Source: Kocuria marina (GTDB taxonomy: Bacteria; Actinomycetota; Actinomycetes; Actinomycetales; Micrococcaceae). Taken from it: a stretch of 64,000 nucleotides of DNA. The position numbers and the translations under genes are program-made. Below the pieces are notes generated by a model. The model was not told the DNA's origin and made no database searches. It saw only the letters and a program-made list of their open reading frames with translations. Shown in pieces: positions 30,002 through 39,235 of the stretch; position 1 is the stretch's first letter, and every line of letters starts with the position of its first letter. Where the stretch lies: the NCBI GenBank assembly GCA_014652975.1, contig BMZV01000006.1, positions 1-64,000 on the forward strand. The letters are read 5' to 3'.

Positions 30002-30586
30002 TCAATCCTCCGGCGAGTGCTCCGCATGCTCACCGAGCAGCCGCTCCGCCGCAGTTACGTACTCCGTCACGACCGTTGAGCGGCGTTGGATGGCGCTCAC
30101 ACCCTGCGATGGTGCCGAGAGCTGCTCGGGGGACCCAGCGGCGTCGCCCCCGGAACCTGGCTCACCCACGAGACCCGACGTCCCCTCCCCCGCCATACCC
30201 GACGCGAACGAATGGGCATGGGAACCCGCGGCGAACCGCGCCATGGTGAGCGCCTCCGCGGCCTGGGCCATGGAATTGCCGGCCCGGGAGAGCTGCCGGT
30301 GCACGTCCGAGAGGTAACCGTCCGTGGAGTGCGGGATGTCCTGCGAGCGCGATGGGGCGCGCACGTGCGCCTCCATGCACACGGCGCGCACCCTGGGCAA
30401 CAGGTCCGCGAGGTCGTTGGCCACCGGCACGGCGGCGGCGCGCAGTTCGGGGTCGCGCACGGATTCCAGGATCTGGTGGTAGCGGTCCAGGCCGCGCTTG
30501 AAGCGGTCGTGGGCCCGGCGCCAGACGCCCTCGCCCAGTTCACGTTCGTCGCGGCGCGTGGCCCTGTAGTCGCTGAAGAAACCCAC
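30002..30586 (-). CDS. Conserved hypothetical protein, helical
   Basis: 194 residues from the GTG of VGFFSDYRATRRDERELG; GAAAGGGG lies a few bases upstream, whereas the frame further upstream is unsupported. Residues 1-120 look all-helical with heptad-like patterns (WRRAHDRFKRGLDRYHQILESV, AAAVPVANDLADLLPRVRAVCMEAH). Residues about 120-165 are Gly/Ser/Ala-rich and probably disordered, and a final helix (STVVTEYVTAAERLLGEHAE) follows. No signal peptide or membrane segment. It lies downstream of cstA-ybdD on the same strand. I do not recognise the family. Confidence 0.75.
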   Translation of the reverse strand: MGFFSDYRATRRDERELGEGVWRRAHDRFKRGLDRYHQILESVRDPELRAAAVPVANDLADLLPRVRAVCMEAHVRAPSRSQDIPHSTDGYLSDVHRQLSRAGNSMAQAAEALTMARFAAGSHAHSFASGMAGEGTSGLVGEPGSGGDAAGSPEQLSAPSQGVSAIQRRSTVVTEYVTAAERLLGEHAEHSPED

Positions 30587-30637
30587 CGATACCCCTTTCC
30601 GATCCGCCACCCGCGGGCAGCAGTCAATGGTACCGCT

Positions 30638-30856
30638 TCAGCAGCACCGGCCCTCGGGGTGCGCCTCCTGCCAGTCCTGGTAGTCCCGCCAGAATTCGCG
30701 TTCCGTCATGAGCGGCGTCCCGCACCCCGAGGCCCGGTGGTACTGCACGTAGTGCTCGTACTTGTCCGCACCGAGCACCCCGTTGCCGAAGCGCAACGCG
30801 CCGCGCCACCACGAGCCGACGCGGGCGAGCACCGGGATCTGCGCCGCGCCCGACAT
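30638..30856 (-). CDS. ybdD: YbdD/YjiX family small protein, CstA partner
   Basis: 72 residues; ATG overlaps the cstA stop by one base (TGATG), so translation is coupled. Cys/Trp/Tyr-rich: LGADKYEHYVQYHRA and TEREFWRDYQDWQEAHPEGRCC match the DUF466/YbdD family, which is regularly encoded directly after CstA/BtsT and is needed for pyruvate uptake in E. coli (YbdD with CstA). Confidence 0.92.
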   Translation of the reverse strand: MSGAAQIPVLARVGSWWRGALRFGNGVLGADKYEHYVQYHRASGCGTPLMTEREFWRDYQDWQEAHPEGRCC

Positions 30857-33141
30857 CAGTGGTGTCCTCCGCCGGTGGGGGTGCGCTGCTCGATCGGCAG
30901 CGCGTCCCATTGCTTGGCCAGGGCCTTCTCGGACGGTGTGGCTCCCAGGCCCGACGGCGCGTAGAAGCGGGACTCCACGTAGGGGTCCTCGTGCGTGCGG
31001 CGCTCGTGCCCGCGCAACGCCTTGACGGCCTCCACGACGGCCATGATCACCACGATGATCGTGAGCACCACGAAGAGGATGGACAGGGTGCCCTGCACGA
31101 ACGTGTTGCGCACGACCGCTTCCATGGCCTCCACGTTCTTGGCGGTCCCGAAGCTCGTCTGTCCCTGGGCCAGTGCGTCCTTGAACGCGAAGTGGTTGGC
31201 CCAGTAGCCCACCTTGGGGTCCGGGGAGAAGATCTTCTGCCAGGACCCCGTGACGGTAACCAGGACGTCGAATGCGAGCGGCAGCAGGATGATCCACAGG
31301 TACTTGAAGCGGTGCAGGTTGGCCGCTATGGCCAGACACACCGCGAGCGCGATGGCCGCGAGCAGCTGGTTGGCGATGCCGAACAGCGGGAAGAACGTGT
31401 TGATACCGCCCAGCGGGTCCGTGACGCCCAGGATCAGGATGGATCCCCAGCCGGCGACCATGATGGCCGTGGTGAGCCACGCACCCGCGCGCCAATCGGC
31501 GTCGCGGAACTTGGGGATGAAGTTGCCCAGGGTGTCGGTGAGCATGAAGCGGGCCACGCGCGTGCCGGCGTCCACCGCGGTGAGGATGAACAGGGCCTCG
31601 AACATGATCGCGAAGTGGTACCAGAAGCTCATCATGGAGGCCCCGCCGAGCCACTGGTGCATGATGTGCGACAGCCCGAGCGCGAGGGTGGGTGCGCCAC
31701 CCGTGCGGGAGATGATGGTCTCTTCGCCCACGGCGTCCGCGGTGCCCTGCAGCAGTTCCGGGGTCACGTGCACGCCGGAGAGACCCAGCGAGTTCACGAA
31801 CGCCGCGGCGCCCTCCACGGTGCCCATGGTGGCCGCCGGGGAGGAGTTCATCGCGAAGTAGATGCCGCGGTCGATCGACACCGCCGCCACGAGCGCCATG
31901 ATGGCCACGAAGGACTCCATGAGCATGCCGCCGTATCCGATGAACCGGGTCTGGCGTTCCTTCTCGATCATCTTGGGCGTGGTCCCGGATGCGATCAGGG
32001 CGTGGAACCCGGAGAGCGCACCGCACGCGATGGTCACAAACAGGAACGGGAACAGAGAACCGGAGAACACGGGCCCGTCCGAACGGCCCGCGAACTCGCT
32101 GACCGCGGGGACTGTGATCTCCGGGCGCACCACCACGATGGCGGCCGCGAGCAGCACGATGGTGCCCACCTTCATGAACGTGGAGAGGTAGTCGCGCGGG
32201 GACAGCAGCAACCACACGGGTAGCACGGCCGCGATGAAACCGTAGACGATCACGCACCACGCGAGGGTCACGCGGTCCAGGGTGAACAATTGGGCGCCGA
32301 GGTCCGTGCCCGCGACCCAGCCACCGGCAACGATCGCGGCCATGAGCAGGACGAACCCGATGATCGAGACCTCCATGACCTTGCCCGGGCGCAAGTACCG
32401 CAGGTAGACACCCATGAACAGCGCGATGGGGATCGTCATCCCCACGGAGAACACACCCCACGGCGACTCGCCCAGGGCATTGACCACCACGAGCGCGAGG
32501 ATGGCCACGATAATGATCATGATCGCCAAGGTCGCGATGATGGCGGCGTACCCGCCCACCACGCCGAGCTCCTCACGGGCCATCTGACCCAGGGAACGGC
32601 CACCGCGGCGCATGGAGAAGAAGAGCACCAGGTAGTCCTGGACCGCACCGGCCAGGATCACGCCCACGATGATCCAGATGGTCCCGGGGAGGTAGCCCAT
32701 CTGGGCGGCCAACACCGGTCCCACGAGCGGGCCCGCGCCGGCGATGGCCGCGAAGTGGTGGCCGTAGAGCACCCGCCGGTCGGTGGGCATGAAGTCCTTA
32801 CCGTTGGCGTTGTACTCCGCCGGCGTAGCGCGACGGTCGTCCGGGCGGGTCAGCTTCCGTTCGATGAACTTGGAGTAGAAGCGGTACGCGATGAAGTAGC
32901 TGCACACCGCCGCGAAGACAAACCAGATGGCGTTGATGGACTCACCACGCGCGAACGCGATCATGGCCCATGCGATCGCGCCCAGCAGGGCGATGCCCAC
33001 CCAGATCACGATCCGCAGCGGGGTCCAGCGAGTCTGCTCGTGTTCCAGGACCTCGGGGTCCACGTGATTGGGGGGAAGGTCGGTGCGACCCTCGCCCGCG
33101 GGCCGGGGTGCGCCCGCCGATTGCTGATGTGTGGTGCTCAT
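30856..33141 (-). CDS. cstA: CstA-family transporter (pyruvate/peptide, carbon-starvation)
   Basis: 761 residues from the ATG of MSTTHQQSAG with GGAG about 9 bases upstream. Very hydrophobic with some 16-18 membrane helices. Family signatures include DFMPTDRRVLYGHHFAAIAG and the following LVGPVLAAQMGYLPG, and GFHALIASGTTPKMI. CstA/BtsT proteins import pyruvate and possibly peptides under nutrient limitation. The N-terminal 45 residues are hydrophilic and precede the first helix (LRIVIWVGIALLGAIAWAMI). A good promoter with an unusual inverted repeat lies upstream, and ybdD is coupled downstream. Confidence 0.93.
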   Translation of the reverse strand: MSTTHQQSAGAPRPAGEGRTDLPPNHVDPEVLEHEQTRWTPLRIVIWVGIALLGAIAWAMIAFARGESINAIWFVFAAVCSYFIAYRFYSKFIERKLTRPDDRRATPAEYNANGKDFMPTDRRVLYGHHFAAIAGAGPLVGPVLAAQMGYLPGTIWIIVGVILAGAVQDYLVLFFSMRRGGRSLGQMAREELGVVGGYAAIIATLAIMIIIVAILALVVVNALGESPWGVFSVGMTIPIALFMGVYLRYLRPGKVMEVSIIGFVLLMAAIVAGGWVAGTDLGAQLFTLDRVTLAWCVIVYGFIAAVLPVWLLLSPRDYLSTFMKVGTIVLLAAAIVVVRPEITVPAVSEFAGRSDGPVFSGSLFPFLFVTIACGALSGFHALIASGTTPKMIEKERQTRFIGYGGMLMESFVAIMALVAAVSIDRGIYFAMNSSPAATMGTVEGAAAFVNSLGLSGVHVTPELLQGTADAVGEETIISRTGGAPTLALGLSHIMHQWLGGASMMSFWYHFAIMFEALFILTAVDAGTRVARFMLTDTLGNFIPKFRDADWRAGAWLTTAIMVAGWGSILILGVTDPLGGINTFFPLFGIANQLLAAIALAVCLAIAANLHRFKYLWIILLPLAFDVLVTVTGSWQKIFSPDPKVGYWANHFAFKDALAQGQTSFGTAKNVEAMEAVVRNTFVQGTLSILFVVLTIIVVIMAVVEAVKALRGHERRTHEDPYVESRFYAPSGLGATPSEKALAKQWDALPIEQRTPTGGGHH

Positions 33142-33157
33142 GGGGAAGGCTCCGGAT

Positions 33158-33228
33158 CTCGTGCCAACACGCTGGCAGAAGCGTGAGATTGTTGGCACGA
33201 GTGTATGCGAGCGGGACCACATTGTCCC
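33158..33228 (-). promoter_or_regulatory. cstA promoter with a 12-bp inverted repeat at its start site
   Basis: On the minus strand GGGACA (33228-33223), 17 bases, then TACACT (33205-33200) form a promoter. Arms CTCGTGCCAACA (33158-33169) and TGTTGGCACGAG (33190-33201) are exact complements 20 bases apart; they begin in the -10 box and cover the first transcribed bases. This could be an operator or, in the mRNA, a hairpin just ahead of the cstA ribosome site. Confidence 0.65.
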
Positions 33229-33258
33229 GGCATTGGCACCCTGTCTCGGGCACCCCGA

Positions 33259-34242
33259 TCACACGGTCAGCAGCACCTTGCCCACGTGCGATCCGCTGTC
33301 GAAATACTCGTGCGCTTCACGCACCTGGTCGAGCGGGAACGTGCGCGCGACCAGGGGGCGCACCTGTCCGGACGCCACGAGCGGCCACACGTATTCGCCC
33401 ACCGCCGCCATGATCCGCGCCTTCTCGTCCGCCGGGCGTGCCCGCAGGGTCGTACCGATCACCGCGGCCCGCTTGTTGAGCAACCGTCCCACGTTGAGTT
33501 CGCCCTTGATCCCGCCCTGCGTCCCGATGATCACGATGCGCCCGTTCGTCGCCGCGGCCCGGAGGTTGGGCTCGAGGTACTTGGCGCCGACGACGTCCAG
33601 GATCACGTCCGCGCCGTGGCCGTCCGTGAGTTCGTGGACCCGCTCCACGAAGTCCTCGTCCTTGTAGTTGATGGGCGTGGCGCCGAGCTCGCTCACGACG
33701 CGCATCTTCTCGTCACTGCCCACGGTCGCCAGCACCGTGAGCCCCAGGGCGCGGGCCACCTGGATCGCGTGCGTCCCGATCCCGCCCGCTCCGCCGTGGA
33801 CGAGCAGGGTTTCCCCCTCCCGGGCCGCGGCGGCCATGAACACGTTGGAGTACACGGTCGCTGCCACCTCGGGCAGCCCCGCCGCGGCGACCGGGTCCAC
33901 ACCGTCGGGCAGCGGGAGGACCTGCCGCCACGGCGCGACCACGCGTTCGGCGTAGCCGCCCGAGTCCACCAGGGCGACGACGCTGTCGCCCACCGCGAGC
34001 CCCGCCGCCTCCGGGACGTCCGCCCCGAGTTCCACGACCGTGCCCGACACCTCCAGGCCGAAGATGTCCGTGGCGTCCGGCGGGACGGGGTAGTTGCCGT
34101 TGCGCTGCATGACGTCCGCGCGATTGAGCCCCGCGGCGGTCACGGCGATCAGGACCCCCTCTGGGATCAGCTGTGGCTCGGCGGTCTCCGCGGCCTCGAG
34201 GACCTCCGGCCCCCCCGATCGGACATCGCGTACTGCTCGCAT
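33259..34242 (-). CDS. NAD(P)H:quinone oxidoreductase, zinc-independent MDR family
   Basis: 327 residues from the ATG of MRAVRDVRSGGPEVL, with GAAGGAAG upstream. Medium-chain reductase: catalytic-domain AGLNRADVMQRNGNYPVPP (no zinc ligands) and the Rossmann motif LLVHGGAGGIGTHAIQVARALG. It resembles TIGR02824-type PIG3/quinone oxidoreductases, which reduce quinones with NADPH. It stands alone between cstA and tRNA-Ser. Confidence 0.92.
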   Translation of the reverse strand: MRAVRDVRSGGPEVLEAAETAEPQLIPEGVLIAVTAAGLNRADVMQRNGNYPVPPDATDIFGLEVSGTVVELGADVPEAAGLAVGDSVVALVDSGGYAERVVAPWRQVLPLPDGVDPVAAAGLPEVAATVYSNVFMAAAAREGETLLVHGGAGGIGTHAIQVARALGLTVLATVGSDEKMRVVSELGATPINYKDEDFVERVHELTDGHGADVILDVVGAKYLEPNLRAAATNGRIVIIGTQGGIKGELNVGRLLNKRAAVIGTTLRARPADEKARIMAAVGEYVWPLVASGQVRPLVARTFPLDQVREAHEYFDSGSHVGKVLLTV

Positions 34243-34424
34243 GGCACTTCCTTCTCTGACGACGGCGTTGTACCCCATTCTCCCGCAGCGGCATCACCCG
34301 CGCCAGGGGCGCACCACCGCACCCCTCCCTCCCTGCACCGCGCCGAGGGCATTGGCCCCCCGGGCTCGGCGCATGGAATAATGGCGATTCGTTCGCCCGC
34401 GCCGCCGTGGGAGCGCGCGACACT

Positions 34425-34512
34425 GGAAGGTTGTCCGAGCGGCCTAAGGAGCTGGTCTTGAAAACCAGTGTGCGGTAACCCCGTACCAAGGGTTCAAATC
34501 CCTTACCTTCCG
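34425..34512 (+). tRNA. tRNA-Ser (UGA anticodon)
   Basis: 88 bases, class II with a long variable arm, no encoded CCA. Acceptor GGAAGGT/ACCTTCC with discriminator G; anticodon stem CTGGT/ACCAG with loop CTTGAAA gives anticodon TGA; T arm AAGGG/CCCTT. Confidence 0.97.
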
Positions 34513-34523
34513 CCCAGTTCAAA

Positions 34524-34559
34524 GGCCCCGGATTCCTGTTCCGTCAGGAATCCGGGGCC
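34524..34559 (+). terminator. Terminator after tRNA-Ser(UGA)
   Basis: Perfect 15-bp stem, GGCCCCGGATTCCTG (34524-34538) with CAGGAATCCGGGGCC (34545-34559), loop TTCCGT, then TTCG. It starts 11 bases after the tRNA. Confidence 0.88.
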
Positions 34560-34725
34560 TTCGTATGTCCGGCCCTACTGGCACGGATCAGTCGCCCCAC
34601 CAGCCCTCGGGTTCATGGGGCGCGCGGCGGAGCACACGGCGGCCCACCGAGGTCGCCCCACGTCAAAAAAAGTTTGTCGTTTGCATGGATCCTGGCCGCC
34701 TCCGAAATAGACAGTAGTCTGTGAT

Positions 34726-35338
34726 TTGCCTCACAGCTGGGCCCCGCACCCATCCGCCCAAAAGGCCATCGTCAAGAAGAGGTCCGCTCTCCTCGCCCTT
34801 CCCACTCTCACCCTGGGGGCTCTGGCGCTCACACCCGCGGCCGCGGGTGCCGTGAACCCGATGAACCCCGTGCTGCCCCTGGCCACGGACGTGCCCATCG
34901 CGTGCGGCCAGTTCGTGTCCTCGCACATGGCGATGCCCGGAGGCCCCGCCGACACCGGGGCAGACGGGACCGGCCGTGGTGCTGGGCCACGTGAACGCCA
35001 CGGGCGGTGGGCCAGGCGTCTTCGCGGACCTGCCCGTCCTGACGCCGGGGGACGAGATCCGCGTGCACCGTGCAGATGGCACGCAAGCCCAGTTCCGGGT
35101 CACGCACGCGGAACGCTACGCCAAGGACGCCTTCCCCACGATGCGCGTCTACGGGAACACGGCGGACCCGCAACTGCGGCTCATCACGTGCGACCGCTAC
35201 GACCCCGCCACCGGCACCTTCGACGAGAATCTCGTGGCCTACGCGACCCTCGTCACCAGGGGAAGCACCCAGCGGTTCCCGAAGTGCAGTCCGGGCGCGG
35301 AGCTCAGAGCCCCACGACCTCCCGCAGCTGTTCACTGA
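34726..35338 (+). pseudogene. Decayed class F sortase
   Basis: Two frames must be joined. The first (from about 34770) encodes Lys-Lys-Arg and a signal-peptide hydrophobic stretch ending ALTPAAAG; no ATG or GTG precedes it, only a TTG. Near 34940-34960 the sortase sequence moves to another frame: PGQTGPAVVLGHVN (catalytic His), VFADLPVLTPGDEIRVHRADG and LRLITCDRYDPATGTFDEN (catalytic Cys). About 50 residues usually found between signal peptide and the His motif are missing, and the Arg expected in the (R)DN-type motif reads D-E-N. The end runs into the 3' end of the convergent mutase gene. A missing start, a frameshift, a deletion and a lost active-site Arg together make it non-functional. 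Confidence 0.8.
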
Positions 35339-37004
35339 TCCGCTCGAGCCGCGCCGCGGCCTCCTCGCGGGGAACGGCACCGCCCTCGGGAACCGGGAGG
35401 ACGACCTCGAGGTAACACTTGAGCTTGGGCTCGGTCCCGGAGGGCCGCACGATCACGCGGTCATCGGCCTCGGTGCGGATGAGGATCCCCTCGGTGGGCA
35501 GCATTTCGGGCCCGCCCTTGGACAGATCCGTGTACTCGACCACGGACGAGCCCGCGATCTCCCGCGGCGGGTTCTCCCGCAACCGGTCCAGCCCGCGGGT
35601 GATGAGCGAGAGATCCGCCACCCGGAACGTCAACGGCGCGGTCGCGTAGAGCCCGTGGAGCGTGGCGAGCCGGTCCAGTTCCTGCTGCACCGTGGCGCCC
35701 CGGTCCTTGAGAGCGGCCACGTAGGAGGCCACCCGCACGGCCGTGGAGATCCCGTCCTTGTCACGCACGGCGCTGGGATCGGTGCAATAGCCGATGGCTT
35801 CCTCGTACCCGAAACGCAGCCCGGGGGTGCGGGCGATCCACTTGAACCCCGTGAGGGTCTGACGGAACGAGAGCCCGTGGTGCTCGGCGATCCGCCCGAG
35901 CAACCGCCCGGAGACGATCGAGCACGCGAGGGTGTCCCCCGCGCGATCGGGATCCGCTGCGGCGTTCTCCCCCAGCAACGCGCCGAGCTCGTCGCCGCTC
36001 AGTCGCCGCCAGTCACGTGCGGGATCGCCCGTGCCCGCGCCCGTGGGGATGGCGACGGCGCAGCGGTCCGCGTCCGGGTCCAGGGCGATCGCGACGTCCG
36101 CGTCCTGGTCCGCTGCGAGTGCCACGAGCAGGTCCATGGCCCCGGGTTCCTCCGGATTGGGAAAGGCCACGGTCGGGAAGTCGGGATCCGGCTCGGCCTG
36201 TTCGGCCACCACGGAGACCCGCTCGAAACCGGCGCCACGCAGTACGGCGAGCGCGGTGTCCAGGCCCACGCCGTGCATGGGGGTCAGCGCGATGGAGATC
36301 TCGGAACGGGCCTCGGGGTCGCGCAGGCACCCGGCGCGTTCGATGTAGCCGGCGACCAGATCGGCGTCGGCGGCTGAAACACGCGAGGAGTCCCGGGGAA
36401 CGCGATCCGCGGGAGGGGCGGCGGCCATGTGCTCAGCGATCAGGGCGTCGTCCGGGGGCACGATCTGCACGCCGCGCTCGTCGTCGGAGCCCACCGCGCG
36501 ACCGCCCAGGTAGACCTTGTACCCGTTGTCCGCGGGCGGGTTGTGGGACGCGGTGACCATGACGCCGGCGTCCGCGCCCAGTTGTCGCACGGCGTAGGCC
36601 ACGAGCGGGGTGGGCAGCCGGGACGGCAACCGCACGGCCCGGCATCCGGCGGCGGAGAAGACCGCAGCGGCGTCGGCGGCGAAGTCCTCGGAACCGTGGC
36701 GCGCATCGCACCCGACCACGACCAGGGGCGCGGGCCCCGAGCGCTCCGTGAGGAAGGAGGCGAGCCCGGCGCTCGCGCGGATCACGACCGCGCGGTTCAT
36801 CCGCGATTCCCCCGCGCCCACGGCCGCGCGCAGCCCGGCGGTGCCGAACACGAGCGGTCCGGAGAAGCGCGAGTCGAGCTCGGCGAGCGCGGGCTCGTCA
36901 CCGGAGGCGGCGGCGTTCGACAGCTCGGTGAGTTCGTCGCGGGTCGCGGGATCGGGGTCGTGCTCGACCCACTGCCGCACCCGCTCGAGCAGCTGGTCGC
37001 TCAT
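35304..37004 (-). CDS. Phosphohexomutase-family enzyme, probable phosphopentomutase role
   Basis: 566 residues; ATG overlaps the deoC stop by one base (TGATG). Alpha-D-phosphohexomutase fold: active-site phosphoserine S153 in VMVTASHNPPADNGYK, Mg-binding DPDADRC (309-315), sugar-binding GYEEAIGY and phosphate-binding VRPSGTEPKLK. By sequence it is a phosphoglucomutase/phosphomannomutase of the long (PgcA/PmmB-like) branch. Its coupling to deoC and deoA suggests it converts deoxyribose 1-phosphate to deoxyribose 5-phosphate, the step between those two enzymes, where no deoB is present. That role is inference from context. Confidence 0.93.
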   Translation of the reverse strand: MSDQLLERVRQWVEHDPDPATRDELTELSNAAASGDEPALAELDSRFSGPLVFGTAGLRAAVGAGESRMNRAVVIRASAGLASFLTERSGPAPLVVVGCDARHGSEDFAADAAAVFSAAGCRAVRLPSRLPTPLVAYAVRQLGADAGVMVTASHNPPADNGYKVYLGGRAVGSDDERGVQIVPPDDALIAEHMAAAPPADRVPRDSSRVSAADADLVAGYIERAGCLRDPEARSEISIALTPMHGVGLDTALAVLRGAGFERVSVVAEQAEPDPDFPTVAFPNPEEPGAMDLLVALAADQDADVAIALDPDADRCAVAIPTGAGTGDPARDWRRLSGDELGALLGENAAADPDRAGDTLACSIVSGRLLGRIAEHHGLSFRQTLTGFKWIARTPGLRFGYEEAIGYCTDPSAVRDKDGISTAVRVASYVAALKDRGATVQQELDRLATLHGLYATAPLTFRVADLSLITRGLDRLRENPPREIAGSSVVEYTDLSKGGPEMLPTEGILIRTEADDRVIVRPSGTEPKLKCYLEVVLPVPEGGAVPREEAAARLERISEQLREVVGL

Positions 37005-37660
37005 CAGGAATCGAGCCCCTCGAGCACCGCGCGGGTCCCGGACAGCCCGAGGCGCGTGGCGCCGGCGTCGATCATGGCCAGCGCGGCCTCGGTCGTGCGG
37101 ATCCCGCCGGAGGCCTTCACGCCCAGGCGCCCGCCCACGGTCTCGGCCATGAGGCGCACCGCCTCGACCGACGCCCCGCCCGCGGGGTGGAAGCCCGTGG
37201 ACGTCTTGACGAAGTCCGCGCCGGCGGCCTCGGCCTCGCGGCACGCGGCCACGATCTGATCGTCGGTCAGGGTCGCGGACTCGATGATCACCTTGAGCAC
37301 CGCGGGCGCGGGGCACGCCGCGCGTACGGCCTCGATGTCGTCGCGCACGCCGTCCCAGTCCCCCGCGACGGCGAGGCCCAGGTTGATGACCATGTCCACC
37401 TCGTCCGCGCCGTTCGCCACGGACACGGCTGCCTCCGCGGCCTTGACCTGGGCGGGGTGCGCGCCGGACGGGAAGCCGCACACGGTCGCGAGCTTGACCC
37501 CCTCGGGCAGGTCCACGTCCAGCCGGGACGGGGAGACACAGATGGAGTACGTCCCGAGTTCACCCGCCTCCCGGGCGAGCTCGGCGACCTGATCGGCGGT
37601 GGACTCGGGCTTGAGCAGGGTGTGGTCGACCATGGCGGCCAGTTCTTCACGGGTGATCAT
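37004..37660 (-). CDS. deoC: Deoxyribose-phosphate aldolase
   Basis: 218 residues from the ATG of [25 protein letters not shown] lies about 8 bases upstream, whereas the open frame before it is unlikely to be translated. Class I aldolase splitting deoxyribose 5-phosphate into acetaldehyde and glyceraldehyde 3-phosphate. Schiff-base lysine K152 in [10 protein letters not shown] and the proton-relay K182 in [10 protein letters not shown] are present. It follows deoA by 100 bases and is coupled to the mutase gene. Confidence 0.96.
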   Translation of the reverse strand: MITREELAAMVDHTLLKPESTADQVAELAREAGELGTYSICVSPSRLDVDLPEGVKLATVCGFPSGAHPAQVKAAEAAVSVANGADEVDMVINLGLAVAGDWDGVRDDIEAVRAACPAPAVLKVIIESATLTDDQIVAACREAEAAGADFVKTSTGFHPAGGASVEAVRLMAETVGGRLGVKASGGIRTTEAALAMIDAGATRLGLSGTRAVLEGLDS

Positions 37661-37760
37661 GCGGTTCTCCTCGCGGGGGTGGTGCGGCGCGGTGACAATG
37701 CACCACGGTGGGGCGACGACGCCCGGTCCCCGAGCGCCGTCGCTGCGGTCGGACGGTGGG

Positions 37761-39056
37761 TCAGGCGATGCGGTCCAGCACGACGTCGTCGCGCGCCCCG
37801 GTGCCCTCGGCGGCATCGGGGTCGATCGTGGCGCCGCCGTGGAGGGACTCGAGCGCGCGCTCGAAGCGGTCGGGGGTGTCGGTGTGCAGGGTGAACAGCT
37901 TCTGGCCCTTACTCACACGCTCGCCGGGCACCGCGTGGATCTCCACGCCGGCGCCGGCCTGGACGGGGTCGCCCTGCCGGGCGCGGCCAGCACCCAGTCG
38001 CCAGGACGCCACGCCCACGGACATCGCGTCCATCTCGATGAGCACGCCCGAGGTCTCGGCCAGCACGTCCTGCGTGTGCTCCGCCTGCGGCAGCTGGGCG
38101 TCCGGGTCCCCGCCCTGGGCGGCGACCATGCGCTTCCACGTGTCCATCGCGCGGCCGTCGCGCAGGGCCTCCTCGACGTCCGCGTCGTGCACGCCGGCCG
38201 CCGCGAGCATCTCGCGGGCCAACGCCACGGTCAGGCGCACGACGTCGCTCGGGCCACCCCCGGCCAGCACCTCGACCGATTCGCGCACCTCCAGGGCGTT
38301 GCCCACGGTGCGCCCCAGCGGGCGGGACATGTCGGTGAGCAGGGCCACGGTGTCCACGCCGTGGTCCTTGCCGAGCTCGACCATGGTGCGCGCGAGTTCG
38401 CGGGCGTCCTCCTCCGCCTTCATGAACGCGCCCGGGCCGGTCTTGACGTCCAGGACCAGGGCTCCGGTGCCCTCGGCGATCTTCTTGGACATGATCGAGG
38501 AGGCGATCAGCGGGATGCACTCCACCGTGGAGGTGGTGTCACGCAGCGCGTAGAGCTTCTTGTCCGCGGGGGCCAGGCCGGTTCCGGCGGCGCAGATCAC
38601 CGCGCCCACGGTGTCCAGGATGTCCATCATCTCGGCGTTGCTCAGATCCGCACGCCACCCGGGGATGGCCTCCATCTTGTCCAGGGTCCCACCGGTGTGC
38701 CCGAGCCCCCGCCCGGACAGCTGCGGGACGGCCACCCCGAAGCTCGCGACGAGCGGGGCGAGCGGCAGCGTGATCTTGTCCCCCACGCCACCCGTAGAGT
38801 GCTTGTCCGCCGTGGGGCGGGACAGCTCCCCGAAATTCATGCGCTCGCCCGAATCGATCATGGCCTGGGTCCAGTGCGAGATCTCCGCTCGGTCCATCCC
38901 GTTGAGGAAGATCGCCATGGCCAGCGCGGACATCTGCTCGTCCGCGACCACGCCGCGCGTGTAGGCGTCGATCACCCAGTCGATGGCCTCGGGAGACAGC
39001 GTCTCGCGGTCCCGTTTCATGCGGATGACGTCGACGGCGTCGAACGCTTCAACCAC
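37761..39056 (-). CDS. deoA: Thymidine phosphorylase
   Basis: 431 residues from the GTG at 39056, which has GAGGGA 9 bases upstream; the earlier GTG at 39065 touches that ribosome site directly and the ATG at 39119 has no support. Phosphorolysis of thymidine and deoxyuridine to base and deoxyribose 1-phosphate. Signature region [20 protein letters not shown] at about 100-120, phosphate-binding [10 protein letters not shown] and [12 protein letters not shown] are visible. First gene of deoA-deoC-mutase, divergent from nupC over a palindromic operator. Confidence 0.95.
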   Translation of the reverse strand: MVEAFDAVDVIRMKRDRETLSPEAIDWVIDAYTRGVVADEQMSALAMAIFLNGMDRAEISHWTQAMIDSGERMNFGELSRPTADKHSTGGVGDKITLPLAPLVASFGVAVPQLSGRGLGHTGGTLDKMEAIPGWRADLSNAEMMDILDTVGAVICAAGTGLAPADKKLYALRDTTSTVECIPLIASSIMSKKIAEGTGALVLDVKTGPGAFMKAEEDARELARTMVELGKDHGVDTVALLTDMSRPLGRTVGNALEVRESVEVLAGGGPSDVVRLTVALAREMLAAAGVHDADVEEALRDGRAMDTWKRMVAAQGGDPDAQLPQAEHTQDVLAETSGVLIEMDAMSVGVASWRLGAGRARQGDPVQAGAGVEIHAVPGERVSKGQKLFTLHTDTPDRFERALESLHGGATIDPDAAEGTGARDDVVLDRIA

Positions 39057-39132
39057 CGTGATCACTCCCTCGTGTAGCTGCGGCACGGTGTCGTGTCGGC
39101 GCCGGGCGTCCCAGGACACGACCTGTCCTGCA

Positions 39133-39163
39133 ATCCTAGGCGGCGTATCGGAAAATTTGTCAA
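39133..39163 (-). promoter_or_regulatory. Candidate deoA promoter
   Basis: On the minus strand a consensus TTGACA (39163-39158) precedes TAGGAT (39138-39133) by 19 bases, somewhat long. The -35 lies inside the left arm of the palindrome, so a protein bound there would block the promoter. Confidence 0.5.
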
Positions 39164-39180
39164 TTATAGTTTTGACAAAT
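39155..39180. promoter_or_regulatory. Palindromic operator between deoA and nupC
   Basis: Exact 9-bp arms ATTTGTCAA (39155-39163) and TTGACAAAT (39172-39180), spacer TTATAGTT. It is AT-rich in a GC-rich genome and sits in the divergent region of the deoxynucleoside genes, whose SorC/DeoR-type regulator is encoded two genes away. Each arm contains TTGACA on one strand, so repressor and RNA polymerase would compete. Confidence 0.75.
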
Positions 39181-39235
39181 GTTCGCGCCGCGGCGGATCC
39201 CGTCGCGGCGCCGGAAGTCGAAAGCTGGGGTCACC

